From: CAXMST01 sp032122625
Lineage (GTDB): Bacteria > Actinomycetota > Thermoleophilia > Solirubrobacterales > 70-9
Direction: 5' to 3'
Length of the DNA stretch: 64,000 nucleotides
Assembly (NCBI GenBank): GCA_032122625.1
Contig: JAQBGG010000008.1
Coordinates: 22,427-86,426 of the forward strand
Part shown: piece by piece, positions 41,879-50,690 of the stretch
Layout of the letters: every line of letters begins with the position of its first letter
Position numbering within the stretch: position 1 is the stretch's first letter
Program-made: the position numbers and the translations under genes
Notes under the pieces: model-generated
The model's database searches: none
What the model was told of the DNA's origin: nothing
Seen by the model: the letters and a program-made list of their open reading frames with translations, nothing else

Positions 41879-42526
41879 CTAATCCTCCGACGCTGTTGGT
41901 CGAAGAGGTCGGCCTCGTCGGGGGGTGCGCGCGAAGACGACGGCCGAAACCGTGGCCGAGCCGGCTGCCCGGAGCGCTGCGGCGCAAGCCTGCAGGGTGC
42001 CACCGGTCGTCAGCACGTCATCGACCAGCAGCGCTCGCATTGGCGGCGGGCCCAGAACCTGGAACCGCGGCGGATCGTGGAGCCGCGCCTCACGCCGGCG
42101 GCCGCGCTGGGGCCTGCGGTCGAGCCGCCTGATCAGCGGCAGAACGGGGAGCCCAAGACGCTGCCCAAGCGTCAGGGCCAGCTCCTGAGCCGGGTCGAGG
42201 CCGCGGAGGAGCCGACGGCTCGCCGCCGGCCCGACGGGCACCAGGACCGAGTCGGGCGGGGGCGGCGCCAGCGCCTCAGCGAGCAGCTCGGCCATCGTCG
42301 CCGCCGCCGCGGGCGTCGAGCCCGACTTCAGCCCGGCGATCAGGCGCACCGCCGGACCGCTGTAGAAGGCGGCTGCGACCACCTGCGCCACCCCTTCGAG
42401 CGGGCCGGCCGTGAGCGGGCCGGCGGACAGGGCAACCCGGCAGCGGCCGCAGAGCCGTTCGTGCAGTCCGCCTCCGGCTAGCGCACCACATCCCAGACAC
42501 CGGGGCGGGGCGACGATGCCGAGCAT
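41879..42526 (-). CDS. ComF family phosphoribosyltransferase-like protein
   Basis: About 215 residues from ATG 42526; the frame is open to 42736 but the extra part overlaps the diguanylate cyclase stop. It has an N-terminal zinc-binding cysteine cluster (PPRCLGCGAL and RLCGRC), then the phosphoribosyltransferase PRPP loop LLVDDVLTTGGTL at about residue 165. ComF proteins are linked to DNA uptake in competent bacteria and to general DNA or nucleotide metabolism elsewhere; no other competence gene is nearby except the HhH protein. The gap to secA (141 bp) contains only the secA promoter. Confidence 0.9.
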   Translation of the reverse strand: MLGIVAPPRCLGCGALAGGGLHERLCGRCRVALSAGPLTAGPLEGVAQVVAAAFYSGPAVRLIAGLKSGSTPAAAATMAELLAEALAPPPPDSVLVPVGPAASRRLLRGLDPAQELALTLGQRLGLPVLPLIRRLDRRPQRGRRREARLHDPPRFQVLGPPPMRALLVDDVLTTGGTLQACAAALRAAGSATVSAVVFARTPRRGRPLRPTASED

Positions 42527-42608
42527 CCACGTCCCAACGCCCCCGGGTCGAAGATCACTGATCGCCACATCGGCAGCGTGGGCCCCGATGACGTACCGAT
42601 CAAGACCC

Positions 42609-44450
42609 CTATGTGCCGAGTCCCGGGCTAGATGCTGATTCCCGCTCGATGATCTCGGCGCTGAGCGCGCGGTCGCGGCCGGCCTGCTTGGCGGCGTAGA
42701 GGGCAAGGTCGGCGCGGCCAACCAGCTGATCGGCACTCTCCAGCCGATCCCAGGTCGCCAGCCCGGCCGAACAGGACTCGCCCCATGGCGTCTCCTCGCG
42801 GAGGCGCTCGATCAGGCCGGCCGCCGCTTCCTGATCGCAGTTCGGCAAGGCGACCGCGAACTCCTCGCCGCCGTAGCGGGCGAGCATGTCGGTCTCCCGC
42901 AGCGCATCCTGCCAGACCTCGGCCGCCTCCCTCAGGAGGCGGTCGCCGGCCTGATGACCAAGCCTGTCGTTGTATGCCTTGAAGTAATCGAGGTCGACCA
43001 TGGCCACGGTAAGAGGCGATCCCCCGCGCCGGGCCCGGGCCAACTCGCGGCGCAGCTCCTGGTCCCAGGCGCGGCGGTTGGGCAGGCCGGTGAGGTCGTC
43101 GGTCATCGCCATCCACGCGAGCCGGTCGAGCAGCCCGGTACGCCCGATCGCAATCGCCGCCTCAACGGCGACCCGACCCATCATCTGCCGGACCCGGTCG
43201 GAGAGCTCGGGGTGCGGCCTCTTCCAGGCGACCGCAATAACCCCGAGGGAGTTGTCATCAAGCTGGACGGGGACCCACAGGGCCGAAGCCATGCCCGTGT
43301 TGTGGATCATCGACTCGTCCGCTCCGCGGTCACGCTCGAGGTCGGAGATGAACAGCATGGCCCTGGTCTTGAAGGCTTGAACCGCACCGGAGGGGCTGTC
43401 GTCGAACGACAGCAGTCCCGAGCCCACCGCAGACCCTAGGGCGGCGGTGACCCGCAAACCGGCTCCGTCGGCGTCGGGCTCGAAGAGCATCGCAACCTGC
43501 GCCCCCGCGATCGATTTCGCGGCGCGGCAGATCGAGGTGCGCGCTTCGTCGCGCACGGTGCTGCGCGCGAGCGCCCCGGTCGCTTCCGAGATCGCCTCAA
43601 CATCGGCGGCATGGATCCGCGTTGTGGCCTCCGCACGTTTGCGCTCGGTGATGTCGTGCATGAAGGCGTGTAGGAAGACCTCGCCGCGATGCTCCATCGT
43701 TGCCGCCGCAAGCTCGACGGGGAAGGTGTGTCCGTCTTGGTGCAGGGCGTTCCGTTCGGTTCGAAGATCGAGGTGCTGACCCTGTCGCTTGCGGCGAGCA
43801 ATGCGCTCGATCAGTGCGTCGAACTCGGCGTGATCCTCGGGGGGAATGATCGTCTGCGTGGCCGGCCTGTCGATCGCCTCCTCGCGGCTGTACCCAAAGG
43901 TCTTCGTCGCCCCTGCGTTCCAGTCGGTGATCCGTCCCTGCGAGTCGATCGCCACGTAGGCCTGGCTCATCGCATCGATCATCAGCCGACGGCGGCTTTC
44001 GGCCAGGTCGCGCTCCTGCTCAACAAGCTTGCGATCGCTGATGTCCTGGGAGATTGCCATCCCACCGACGATCTCCTCCCCCTCCCTCACGGGCAACACC
44101 CGGACCCAGTAGTCCCTGCCGTCGAGGACCGACGTGTACTCCAGCGAGCGGCTCTCGCCGCGCAGCGCCGCTGCGTAATGGCGGCTGAGGATCTCCCCCT
44201 GCACACCTGGAACCACCTCCTTCAGCCGACGGCCCTCGATCCGATCGGGGTCAAGACCGCTCTTCCGCAAGGAGGGACCGACCACGAGGCGGAGGCTGAG
44301 CGAACGATCAAACAGGATCACCGACGTCTGCGGGAGGTTGTCGAGCAGCGTTCGGTAACGGCGCTCACGCAGCCGGGCACGTGAGAACAGGACGAAGATC
44401 AGCAGGGCTGCCGCAATCGCGGCGGCGGCGGCGCTCGCCGTGGTCAGCAT
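42609..44450 (-). CDS. Membrane diguanylate cyclase (PAS-PAS-GAF-GGDEF)
   Basis: 613 residues. It has one N-terminal membrane helix (~5-25), a first PAS domain (~30-140), a second PAS with PAC motif (~155-285), a GAF domain (~290-435) and a C-terminal GGDEF domain (~440-605). The active site reads GGEEF and is preceded by the intact product-inhibition I-site RETD, so it should make cyclic di-GMP under feedback control. GGAGGGG before the ATG serves as ribosome-binding site. A second cyclase gene lies about 470 bp upstream on the same strand, and DUF1059 between them. Confidence 0.93.
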   Translation of the reverse strand: MLTTASAAAAAIAAALLIFVLFSRARLRERRYRTLLDNLPQTSVILFDRSLSLRLVVGPSLRKSGLDPDRIEGRRLKEVVPGVQGEILSRHYAAALRGESRSLEYTSVLDGRDYWVRVLPVREGEEIVGGMAISQDISDRKLVEQERDLAESRRRLMIDAMSQAYVAIDSQGRITDWNAGATKTFGYSREEAIDRPATQTIIPPEDHAEFDALIERIARRKRQGQHLDLRTERNALHQDGHTFPVELAAATMEHRGEVFLHAFMHDITERKRAEATTRIHAADVEAISEATGALARSTVRDEARTSICRAAKSIAGAQVAMLFEPDADGAGLRVTAALGSAVGSGLLSFDDSPSGAVQAFKTRAMLFISDLERDRGADESMIHNTGMASALWVPVQLDDNSLGVIAVAWKRPHPELSDRVRQMMGRVAVEAAIAIGRTGLLDRLAWMAMTDDLTGLPNRRAWDQELRRELARARRGGSPLTVAMVDLDYFKAYNDRLGHQAGDRLLREAAEVWQDALRETDMLARYGGEEFAVALPNCDQEAAAGLIERLREETPWGESCSAGLATWDRLESADQLVGRADLALYAAKQAGRDRALSAEIIERESASSPGLGT

Positions 44451-44517
44451 CGCGCCCCTCCACCCTGGACCGCGTCCAGAGTGGCCCCCATCTCCGCCCC
44501 TATGAGATCTGGTGCCC

Positions 44518-44694
44518 TTAGGCCGTGTCGGCGATCTTGGCTTTGACCTGCTCGACCACTTCGGGTGGAATCTCGGTCATACCGTGAGCCTCGGCGGCGT
44601 GGGCGGGAATCTGAGCCAGAATCTCCTCCTCGGTCTCGCCGGTGAATCGGGCATCGCAACCCGGTACAACCGAGCCGCAGGTGAACTCTTTCAT
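44518..44694 (-). CDS. DUF1059 family small protein
   Basis: 58 residues from ATG 44694, which has GAGGAG just upstream; an earlier start at 44724 lacks one. MKEFTCGSVVPGCDARF has the family's two cysteines and resembles a small treble-clef-like fold. EILAQIPAHAAEAHG holds the conserved histidine pair, so Cys2-His2 metal binding is likely. Function is not established. It lies between two diguanylate cyclase genes on the same strand. Confidence 0.87.
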   Translation of the reverse strand: MKEFTCGSVVPGCDARFTGETEEEILAQIPAHAAEAHGMTEIPPEVVEQVKAKIADTA

Positions 44695-44841
44695 CGCATC
44701 TCCTCGTTTCGAACTCCGCGGCAATCATAAGACAAGCGACCAGCTCCTTTCAGCAGAACGACGACCCCCGCCCACGTCTCCTTCCGCCGCGGGAGACCAG
44801 GCTGACATAGGCTTTATCGGCGCCAGCGTCCCTAGCCATTA

Positions 44842-44862
44842 GGCCACGGCCTTGGCGTGGCC
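44842..44862 (-). terminator. Hairpin after the second diguanylate cyclase gene
   Basis: GGCCACG-7 nt-CGTGGCC, perfect 7-base arms, about 55 bases past the stop of the gene ending at 44917. On the minus strand it is followed by TAATGG. A plausible intrinsic terminator. The ~190 bp between 44725 and 44916 holds nothing else recognisable. Confidence 0.45.
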
Positions 44863-44916
44863 GGGGCCCATAACCGAGGCGAGACGTTGCAGGGCGGAGC
44901 CGGCGCCCGCCCGCCT

Positions 44917-46239
44917 TCAGCCGCCGAAGCGGGTCGTGGCGGGCCCGGCTGCCTTCGCCTCATACAGCGCGCGATCGGCACGCGCAATCAGCGCCGAGCG
45001 ATCCTCGTTGCCGTCCCAGACAACGACGCCGGAGCAGAACGCCATCGGTGCGTTCGGGACATCGCGCAGTCGGTCGAGCAGATCGACTGCGCGCTGCGGG
45101 TCGCAGTTGGGGGAAACGATCGCGAACTCGTCGCCACCCAAGCGACCGAGCGAATCGGTCGCACGGATGATCGGCCGCCACAAGTCGGCGACCAGCCTCA
45201 GGACTCGATCCCCGGCCGGATGACCGTGGCTGTCGTTGAAAGCCTTGAACCCGTCGAGGTCGATCATCGACACCGCGAGCGGCGTCCCTTCGCGGGCTGC
45301 CCGCGCCATCTCTCGCCTGAGCGCGTCCTCCCAGGTGCGCCGGTTCGGCAGTCCGGTGAGCGGGTCGGTTGCCGCCATCGATATCAGCCGGCCAAACGCC
45401 ATGCCCCGGTCAAGAGCGACGGCGGCTTCGATCGAGACCACCTCGAGCAAACGGGCGGAGCGATCATCGATCCGCTCCAGTGGTCGGCGCCACCCGAGCA
45501 TCAGGACGCCCCGGACGGTGCGACCGCGGGCGACCGGCTGCCAGAGCGCAGAGGCCACTCCCGCGTTCTCCAGAAAGCGAGCGATGGTCGCCGACTCCGC
45601 AGCGGCATCGACCGTGAAGCGGGAAGTGTTGGTGCGAACGGCCATCACCGGAGTCGAGTTCTCGTTCATCGACAGCTCGGCCTCGCCCGCCTCAACTCCG
45701 GCCGCCGCCGTCGCTCGCAGCACCTGGCCGGATTCATCGGGCTCGAAGAGGACCGCCCGCTCGGCCCCGCATACCGAGAGCGCCATCTCGCAGACGCTCA
45801 TCTTGACTTCGTCGGGGTGGGTATTCCGTGCCAGCTCCCGAGCCACGATCGAGATCAGCTCGAACTCCTCGGCTCGGCTCCGGCCGAACTCACCGACGCC
45901 GTCGGGGCCGTCGCCTGACTCAAGGGCGACCGCCAGGCCGCAGCCCGGCATCCCGGGATCAGGCCCGAGGCGGATTACCAGCTCCCCGGCGCCGCCCGGG
46001 CTCACGCACCTGACGGTCAATTGCCGGCCGCCGAGCGCATCCCCCGCGGCCCGTTGCAGTCCCTGGGCATCCCTGACGGCGAGGGCCGTCGCCAGAGGCT
46101 TGCCCAGTATCCCCGCAGCAAAGTCGCCGTCGGCAGCGCTGATGTTGCTGACGTTCAGCGACGCGTCGAAGCCGACGACGAGGACCCCACCGGGGAGACC
46201 CAGGCGGGGCCGCTGAACACCTGACGAATCGTTCTCCAT
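44917..46239 (-). CDS. Soluble diguanylate cyclase (PAS-like-GAF-GGDEF)
   Basis: 440 residues without a membrane helix. A PAS-like N-terminal region (~15-110) begins GVLVVGFDASLNVSNIS. A GAF domain covers ~120-270 and the GGDEF domain ~275-435, with LGGDEFAIVSPN at the active site and the inhibitory I-site RATD five residues before it. It is a paralogue of the other cyclase in the region (the GAF-GGDEF halves align well), likely from duplication. TAAGGT lies 12 bases before the ATG. Activating signals are not apparent. Confidence 0.92.
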   Translation of the reverse strand: MENDSSGVQRPRLGLPGGVLVVGFDASLNVSNISAADGDFAAGILGKPLATALAVRDAQGLQRAAGDALGGRQLTVRCVSPGGAGELVIRLGPDPGMPGCGLAVALESGDGPDGVGEFGRSRAEEFELISIVARELARNTHPDEVKMSVCEMALSVCGAERAVLFEPDESGQVLRATAAAGVEAGEAELSMNENSTPVMAVRTNTSRFTVDAAAESATIARFLENAGVASALWQPVARGRTVRGVLMLGWRRPLERIDDRSARLLEVVSIEAAVALDRGMAFGRLISMAATDPLTGLPNRRTWEDALRREMARAAREGTPLAVSMIDLDGFKAFNDSHGHPAGDRVLRLVADLWRPIIRATDSLGRLGGDEFAIVSPNCDPQRAVDLLDRLRDVPNAPMAFCSGVVVWDGNEDRSALIARADRALYEAKAAGPATTRFGG

Positions 46240-46278
46240 ACCCCCGTCGCTACCTTAGCCACACTCCGAGCGCCCCGC

Positions 46279-47319
46279 TTAGGAGGGCGCGAAGACGATC
46301 TTCTCGACGGCCGTGGTCGTCGGCTCACAAGCGATCACGGCCGGTGCCTTGCCGAGCGCCGTGTCTGGGTCTTTGAGGCCGTGTCCGGTGAGCACACAGA
46401 CGATGCTCTCGGGGGCCGCCGCGCCTTCGACGACCGGCAAGCCGTGCGTCAACAGGCCCGCGACCGAGGCGGCCGAGGCCGGCTCGCAGAAAACCCCTTC
46501 CTCGGTGGCAAGGAAATGGTAGGCGTCGAGGATCTGCCGGTCGGAAACGGCGGCCACACGCCCGCGCGAGTCCGTGAAGGCCCCCATCGCCTCCTCCCAT
46601 CTGGCTGGATTGCCGATCCGGATCGCGGAGGCGACGGTCTCCGGCCTCTCGACGGGTGCCCCAAGCACCAGCGGCGCCGCTCCCTCAGCCTGGAACCCGT
46701 AGAGGATCGGCGCCTCACCGTACTCTCCGAAGCCCTTCCACCAGGCCGTCACATTGCCCGCATTGCCCACCGGGATCGCGAGCGCGTCGGGCGCCGTGCC
46801 GAGTTCGTCGCAAACCTCAAAGGCAGCGGTCTTCTGGCCCTCGATCCTGAACGGGTTGACGGAGTTGACCAGCTCGATCGGGTGCGCCGAGGCGAGCTCC
46901 CGGACGACCCTCAGGGCGTCGTCGAAGTTGCCCCGCAACGCGACCACCCGAGCACCGTGTATCAGCGCCTGGGCGAGCTTGCCGATCGCGATCTTCCCCT
47001 CGGGGACGATCACGGCGCCGCGCAACCCGGCCCGTGCGGCGTAGGCGGCGGTGCTCGCCGCGGTGTTTCCGGTCGAGGCACAGATCACGGCTTCGGCCCC
47101 GGCAGCGACCGCGCGGGAGACGGCCACCGTCATCCCCCGATCCTTGAATGACCCGGTCGGGTTGGCCCCTTCGAATTTGAGGTGGGCCGTAATGCCGAGC
47201 CGCTCGGACAGACGCGGGGCTGGGATCAGCGGGGTCGAGCCCTCGTTCAAGGAGACGACGGGGTCGCCCGCCGCGATCGGCAGTCGATCGCGATAGCGCT
47301 CGATCACACCGGGTGCCAT
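46279..47319 (-). CDS. thrC: Threonine synthase
   Basis: 346 residues, the short actinobacterial/Bacillus-type enzyme. It converts O-phosphohomoserine to threonine with PLP; the PLP lysine is in TGSFKDRGMTVAVSRAV. Other motifs are ICASTGNTAASTAAYAA and the glycine-rich phosphate loop VGNAGNVTAWWKGF. It lies 19 bases downstream of hom in the lysA-hom-thrC operon, so the branch from aspartate semialdehyde to threonine is complete here apart from homoserine kinase (thrB), which is not in the window. Confidence 0.96.
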   Translation of the reverse strand: MAPGVIERYRDRLPIAAGDPVVSLNEGSTPLIPAPRLSERLGITAHLKFEGANPTGSFKDRGMTVAVSRAVAAGAEAVICASTGNTAASTAAYAARAGLRGAVIVPEGKIAIGKLAQALIHGARVVALRGNFDDALRVVRELASAHPIELVNSVNPFRIEGQKTAAFEVCDELGTAPDALAIPVGNAGNVTAWWKGFGEYGEAPILYGFQAEGAAPLVLGAPVERPETVASAIRIGNPARWEEAMGAFTDSRGRVAAVSDRQILDAYHFLATEEGVFCEPASAASVAGLLTHGLPVVEGAAAPESIVCVLTGHGLKDPDTALGKAPAVIACEPTTTAVEKIVFAPS

Positions 47320-47338
47320 GTGGGACCCCCGCTCCGCA

Positions 47339-48580
47339 TTAGACGTACTCCTTCTCGATCACCCTGATCGCCCGCGGGGCGGCGCGCATGAACTCGAGAC
47401 CGGCGATCTCATCGACCGCCGCATAAAAGCTGGCCTCGGCCGCGCGGTGGAGGATCATCACCAGCCGAGCCTCATCACCGAGCCCGCGCTGGACGACGCT
47501 CTTGACCGAAAGGCCGTTGCGCCCCAGCACCTCCGCGATCGAGGCCAGCACGCCGGGCCGATCGGCAACCTCCAAGTGCAGGTAGAAGGACGAGTCGAGA
47601 TCGCGGCGGATATTCAGGGGCTCGCCGGGCTGATGCACGGGGGCATCACCGGCGAGGATCGAGACAACGTCGCCGAGTACCGCCGAGGCGGTCTCGATCC
47701 CGCCCGCTCCGGGACCCGACATCGTGATCTCGGTAATCGACGGCGCCTCAACCGTGATCGCATTGAAAGGACCCTCGACCGGGGCCAGGGGATGACCTCC
47801 GTAGAGGAAGCAGGGGAAGACGCGGGCGCTGATCGCGTCGCCGTGTCGCTCGGCGACCCCGAGTAGCTTCAGGGAAAGACCGAGCTCGCTGGCGTAGGCG
47901 ATGTCATCGGGTCGGATCTCCTCGATCCCCTCGAAGGAGACGTTCCCGAGGCTGACCGGGGTATCGAAAGCGAGCCGGGCGAGGATCGCCATCTTCGCCG
48001 CGGCATCAGCGCCGTTGACGTCCTCAGTCGGATCGGCCTCCGCGTATCCCAGCTCCTGGGCGCGGGCGAGCACCTCCTCGTAGTCGGCTCCCGTGGCCGC
48101 CATCTCGCTGAGAATGAAGTTGGTCGTGCCGTTGACGATTCCAGAGATCCGCTCGATCTCGAGCGCGCCGAGGCTCTCCTGGACAACTCGGATGATCGGG
48201 ATCGCGCCGGCGACGGCGGCCTCGAAACGGAGCTGGACACCGGCCTCCCGGGCCGCCGCGAAAAGCTCGTCGCCATGCTGAGCGATGAGCTGCTTATTGG
48301 CGGTGACCACGGGCTTGCCGGCGGCGATCGCGGCGAGCATGTAGCCCCGGGCCGGCTCGATACCGCCGATCAGCTCGACGATCAGATCCGAGCCGGCGAG
48401 GATCTCCTCGAAGTCCCCCTCGCTGCGACGCAGCACACCGCTGATCTCCGGTCGCCGGCCGGCGGTCGCTTCGACCGCGCTGCCCCGCTGGGCAATCAGC
48501 TCGGCGAAGGCGCTGCCGACCGTGCCCCGCCCGAGCAGGCCGATCCGCGCCACCTTGCTGCCGTTGGCGCCCTCAGACAT
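47339..48580 (-). CDS. hom: Homoserine dehydrogenase with C-terminal ACT domain
   Basis: 413 residues. It reduces aspartate semialdehyde to homoserine. The N-terminal NAD(P) fold is IGLLGRGTVGSAFAEL, and the substrate region contains SGIVNGTTNFILSEM and YAEADPTEDVNGADAAAK with the catalytic Lys/Asp. The C-terminal ACT domain (~335-410, ADRPGVLASIAEVLGRNG) is the usual site for threonine feedback. The gene overlaps lysA by eight bases and precedes thrC. Confidence 0.97.
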   Translation of the reverse strand: MSEGANGSKVARIGLLGRGTVGSAFAELIAQRGSAVEATAGRRPEISGVLRRSEGDFEEILAGSDLIVELIGGIEPARGYMLAAIAAGKPVVTANKQLIAQHGDELFAAAREAGVQLRFEAAVAGAIPIIRVVQESLGALEIERISGIVNGTTNFILSEMAATGADYEEVLARAQELGYAEADPTEDVNGADAAAKMAILARLAFDTPVSLGNVSFEGIEEIRPDDIAYASELGLSLKLLGVAERHGDAISARVFPCFLYGGHPLAPVEGPFNAITVEAPSITEITMSGPGAGGIETASAVLGDVVSILAGDAPVHQPGEPLNIRRDLDSSFYLHLEVADRPGVLASIAEVLGRNGLSVKSVVQRGLGDEARLVMILHRAAEASFYAAVDEIAGLEFMRAAPRAIRVIEKEYV

Positions 48581-49880
48581 CGCGACTCATCAGATCGTCC
48601 CAGCTCTCCCGCCGCACGACGAGTTCAGCTCGGCCGCCCTCGCAGAAGATCACCGGCGGCCGTGGGACGCCGTTGTAGTTGTTCGCCATCGCATAACCGT
48701 AGGCGCCGGTCGCCGGGGTAACAAGTACGTCACCAACGGTGGGGTCGGCGAGCATCGCGTCGCGAACCAGCACGTCACCGGACTCGCAGTGCATACCGGC
48801 GACGGTAGCCCGGCGGTCGGGGACGGCGCCGGCGCGATCAGCGATCAAGGCCTCGTAGCGGGCGTCGTAGAGCATCGGCCGGAGATTGTCGGACATGCCG
48901 CCGTCGACCGCGACGTAGGTGCGTACGCCTGGGATCTCTTTGACCGTCCCAAGGCGGTAGATCGTCACTCCGGCGTTACCGACCAGCGAGCGCCCGGGCT
49001 CGATCAGGATCCTCGGAACCCGCTCGAACAGGCGCCGGATTCCCTCGACCTTGACGTCGACGTAGCGGTCGATCGAAGGTGGCTGATCCTCGGCCGCATA
49101 TGCGATCCCCAGACCACCACCGACATTGATGATCTCCGGGCCGAGGTCGCGGGCGAAATCGGCCATCGCCTCGATCGCCTCCAGGTAGGGCTCGAGCTCG
49201 AAGATCTGGGAGCCGATGTGGGCGTGGATGCCAACGAGCTCCAGGTTCCGTGAGCTGTCCACCGCGTCGACCGCTCGGCCTGCAAGTCCGTCGGCAAGCC
49301 CGAAACCGAACTTTGAATCGAGCTGCCCGGTCTGGATATGGGAGTGGGTCGAGGGTTTGATCCCCGGGGTAAGTCTGAGCAGCACGCGCTGAGGGCGATC
49401 GAGCAGCGCATCGGCCCGGGCGATCTCGTCGAAGGAATCGAGCACGAGGCAGCCGACGCCGGACTCGAACGCGTAGCGGAGCTCCCGCTCGGTCTTGTTG
49501 TTGCCGTGCATGAAGATCCGCTCCGGATCGAAGCCGGCGCGCAGCGCCATATGCAGCTCGCCGCCCGAGGCGACGTCAACGGAGAGTCCCGCCTCCCGGC
49601 AGAGTTCATAGATCGCCGTAACCGGGGCTGCCTTACTGGCGAACAAAACCTCGAAGGAGTCGGTGCGCCTCGAGAAGGCGTCGAGGAAGGAACGGGCGCG
49701 GGCGCGGATGTCCTCGGGCGCGTAGACGTAAGCGGGGGTGCCGAACTCAGCCGCGATCTCGACCAGATCGCAGCCACCGACCTCGAGCCGTCCGGCCTCG
49801 TTGACCCTGCTCCCAATCGGGTAGACAGGCGAGCCGGCGATCGGATCTGAGAGGTCGTCCACGGTGATGATCTCCTTCAT
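48573..49880 (-). CDS. lysA: Diaminopimelate decarboxylase
   Basis: 435 residues. It makes lysine from meso-diaminopimelate with PLP bound to the lysine of LFASKAAPVT. Alanine-racemase-type barrel motifs are IHAHIGSQIF, NVGGGLGIAY, IEPGRSLVGNAG and the active-site CESGDVL in the C-terminal domain. First gene of the lysA-hom-thrC operon; GAGAAT lies eight bases before its ATG, a possible leaderless promoter. It is divergent from the alpha/beta hydrolase with 65 bp between. Confidence 0.97.
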   Translation of the reverse strand: MKEIITVDDLSDPIAGSPVYPIGSRVNEAGRLEVGGCDLVEIAAEFGTPAYVYAPEDIRARARSFLDAFSRRTDSFEVLFASKAAPVTAIYELCREAGLSVDVASGGELHMALRAGFDPERIFMHGNNKTERELRYAFESGVGCLVLDSFDEIARADALLDRPQRVLLRLTPGIKPSTHSHIQTGQLDSKFGFGLADGLAGRAVDAVDSSRNLELVGIHAHIGSQIFELEPYLEAIEAMADFARDLGPEIINVGGGLGIAYAAEDQPPSIDRYVDVKVEGIRRLFERVPRILIEPGRSLVGNAGVTIYRLGTVKEIPGVRTYVAVDGGMSDNLRPMLYDARYEALIADRAGAVPDRRATVAGMHCESGDVLVRDAMLADPTVGDVLVTPATGAYGYAMANNYNGVPRPPVIFCEGGRAELVVRRESWDDLMSRDV

Positions 49881-49931
49881 GTAGATCCATTCTCACATCA
49901 GCCCGCCGGCTCACGCGCTTACGTCCTCGGC

Positions 49932-49937
49932 TACGGT
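49932..49937 (+). promoter_or_regulatory. Candidate -10 box for the alpha/beta hydrolase gene
   Basis: TACGGT, eight bases before the ATG at 49946. Confidence 0.4.
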
Positions 49938-49945
49938 CAGCAGCG

Positions 49946-50683
49946 ATGCGGCTGCGGACGCCGAAGCAACCGGATGGGCGAGGCAACCACGAGGGTCGCC
50001 CGTACTGGCTGTGGAGGCCCGACGCGGAGCCACCCTGGCCGGCGATGGTGATCATCCACGGAGCCGGCTCGGCAAAGGAGAACCACGCCGACTTCGCCCG
50101 GTTCTGCGCCGCCTCCGGCTGGATGGCGCTCAGCTACGACCAGCGCGGTCACGGCGAGAGCGAGGAACTGATGGGCCCGGCGGCGCTCGGCGACGTCGGC
50201 CGGATGGCAGCGATGCTCGCAGCGATCGAGGGGGTCGATGGGCGACGGATCTGCGCCCGCGGGTCGAGCATGGGCGGATACCTGGCGATCCAGGCCGCGG
50301 CGAGCAGCGATCTGATCCGCGGCGTGATCGCGATCTGCCCGGCAACCGAGGAGGGACTGCGCCGCGGCCTGCGCAACGGCGAGCTCGAGATGCGCGCCGA
50401 CGTTGGCGCGCTCGACGCCTGGCTCGGTGAGCACGACCTCAGCGATGCCGTCAAGCAACTCGCGGGCAAGCCCCTGATCCTGTTGCACGCACGAGGTGAC
50501 GAGCGGGTTCCATACACGGAGTCGGAGCGGCTCTACGCCGGCGCCGCAGAGCCTAAGCGGCTGATCGTCCTTCCCGGCGGCCATCACCGGTCCGTCCAGC
50601 ACGATCCCGAGCTAGGGGCCGTGGCACTGCGCTGGCTGGAGCGGCAGCTCGGCGCCGGCCCCAGGGGGACAGCCGAGCCCTAG
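49946..50683 (+). CDS. Alpha/beta hydrolase
   Basis: 245 residues, no signal peptide. The nucleophile elbow is GSSMGG (ARGSSMGGYLAIQ), the oxyanion region HGAGSAKENHADF follows the first strand, and the charge relay Asp (LHARGDERVPY) and His (LPGGHHRS) are present, so the catalytic triad is complete. The fold resembles dienelactone hydrolase/serine aminopeptidase-type enzymes. Substrate unknown. It converges with the M23 peptidase with seven bases between the stops. Confidence 0.88.
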   Translation: MRLRTPKQPDGRGNHEGRPYWLWRPDAEPPWPAMVIIHGAGSAKENHADFARFCAASGWMALSYDQRGHGESEELMGPAALGDVGRMAAMLAAIEGVDGRRICARGSSMGGYLAIQAAASSDLIRGVIAICPATEEGLRRGLRNGELEMRADVGALDAWLGEHDLSDAVKQLAGKPLILLHARGDERVPYTESERLYAGAAEPKRLIVLPGGHHRSVQHDPELGAVALRWLERQLGAGPRGTAEP

Positions 50684-50690
50684 CGGACGG

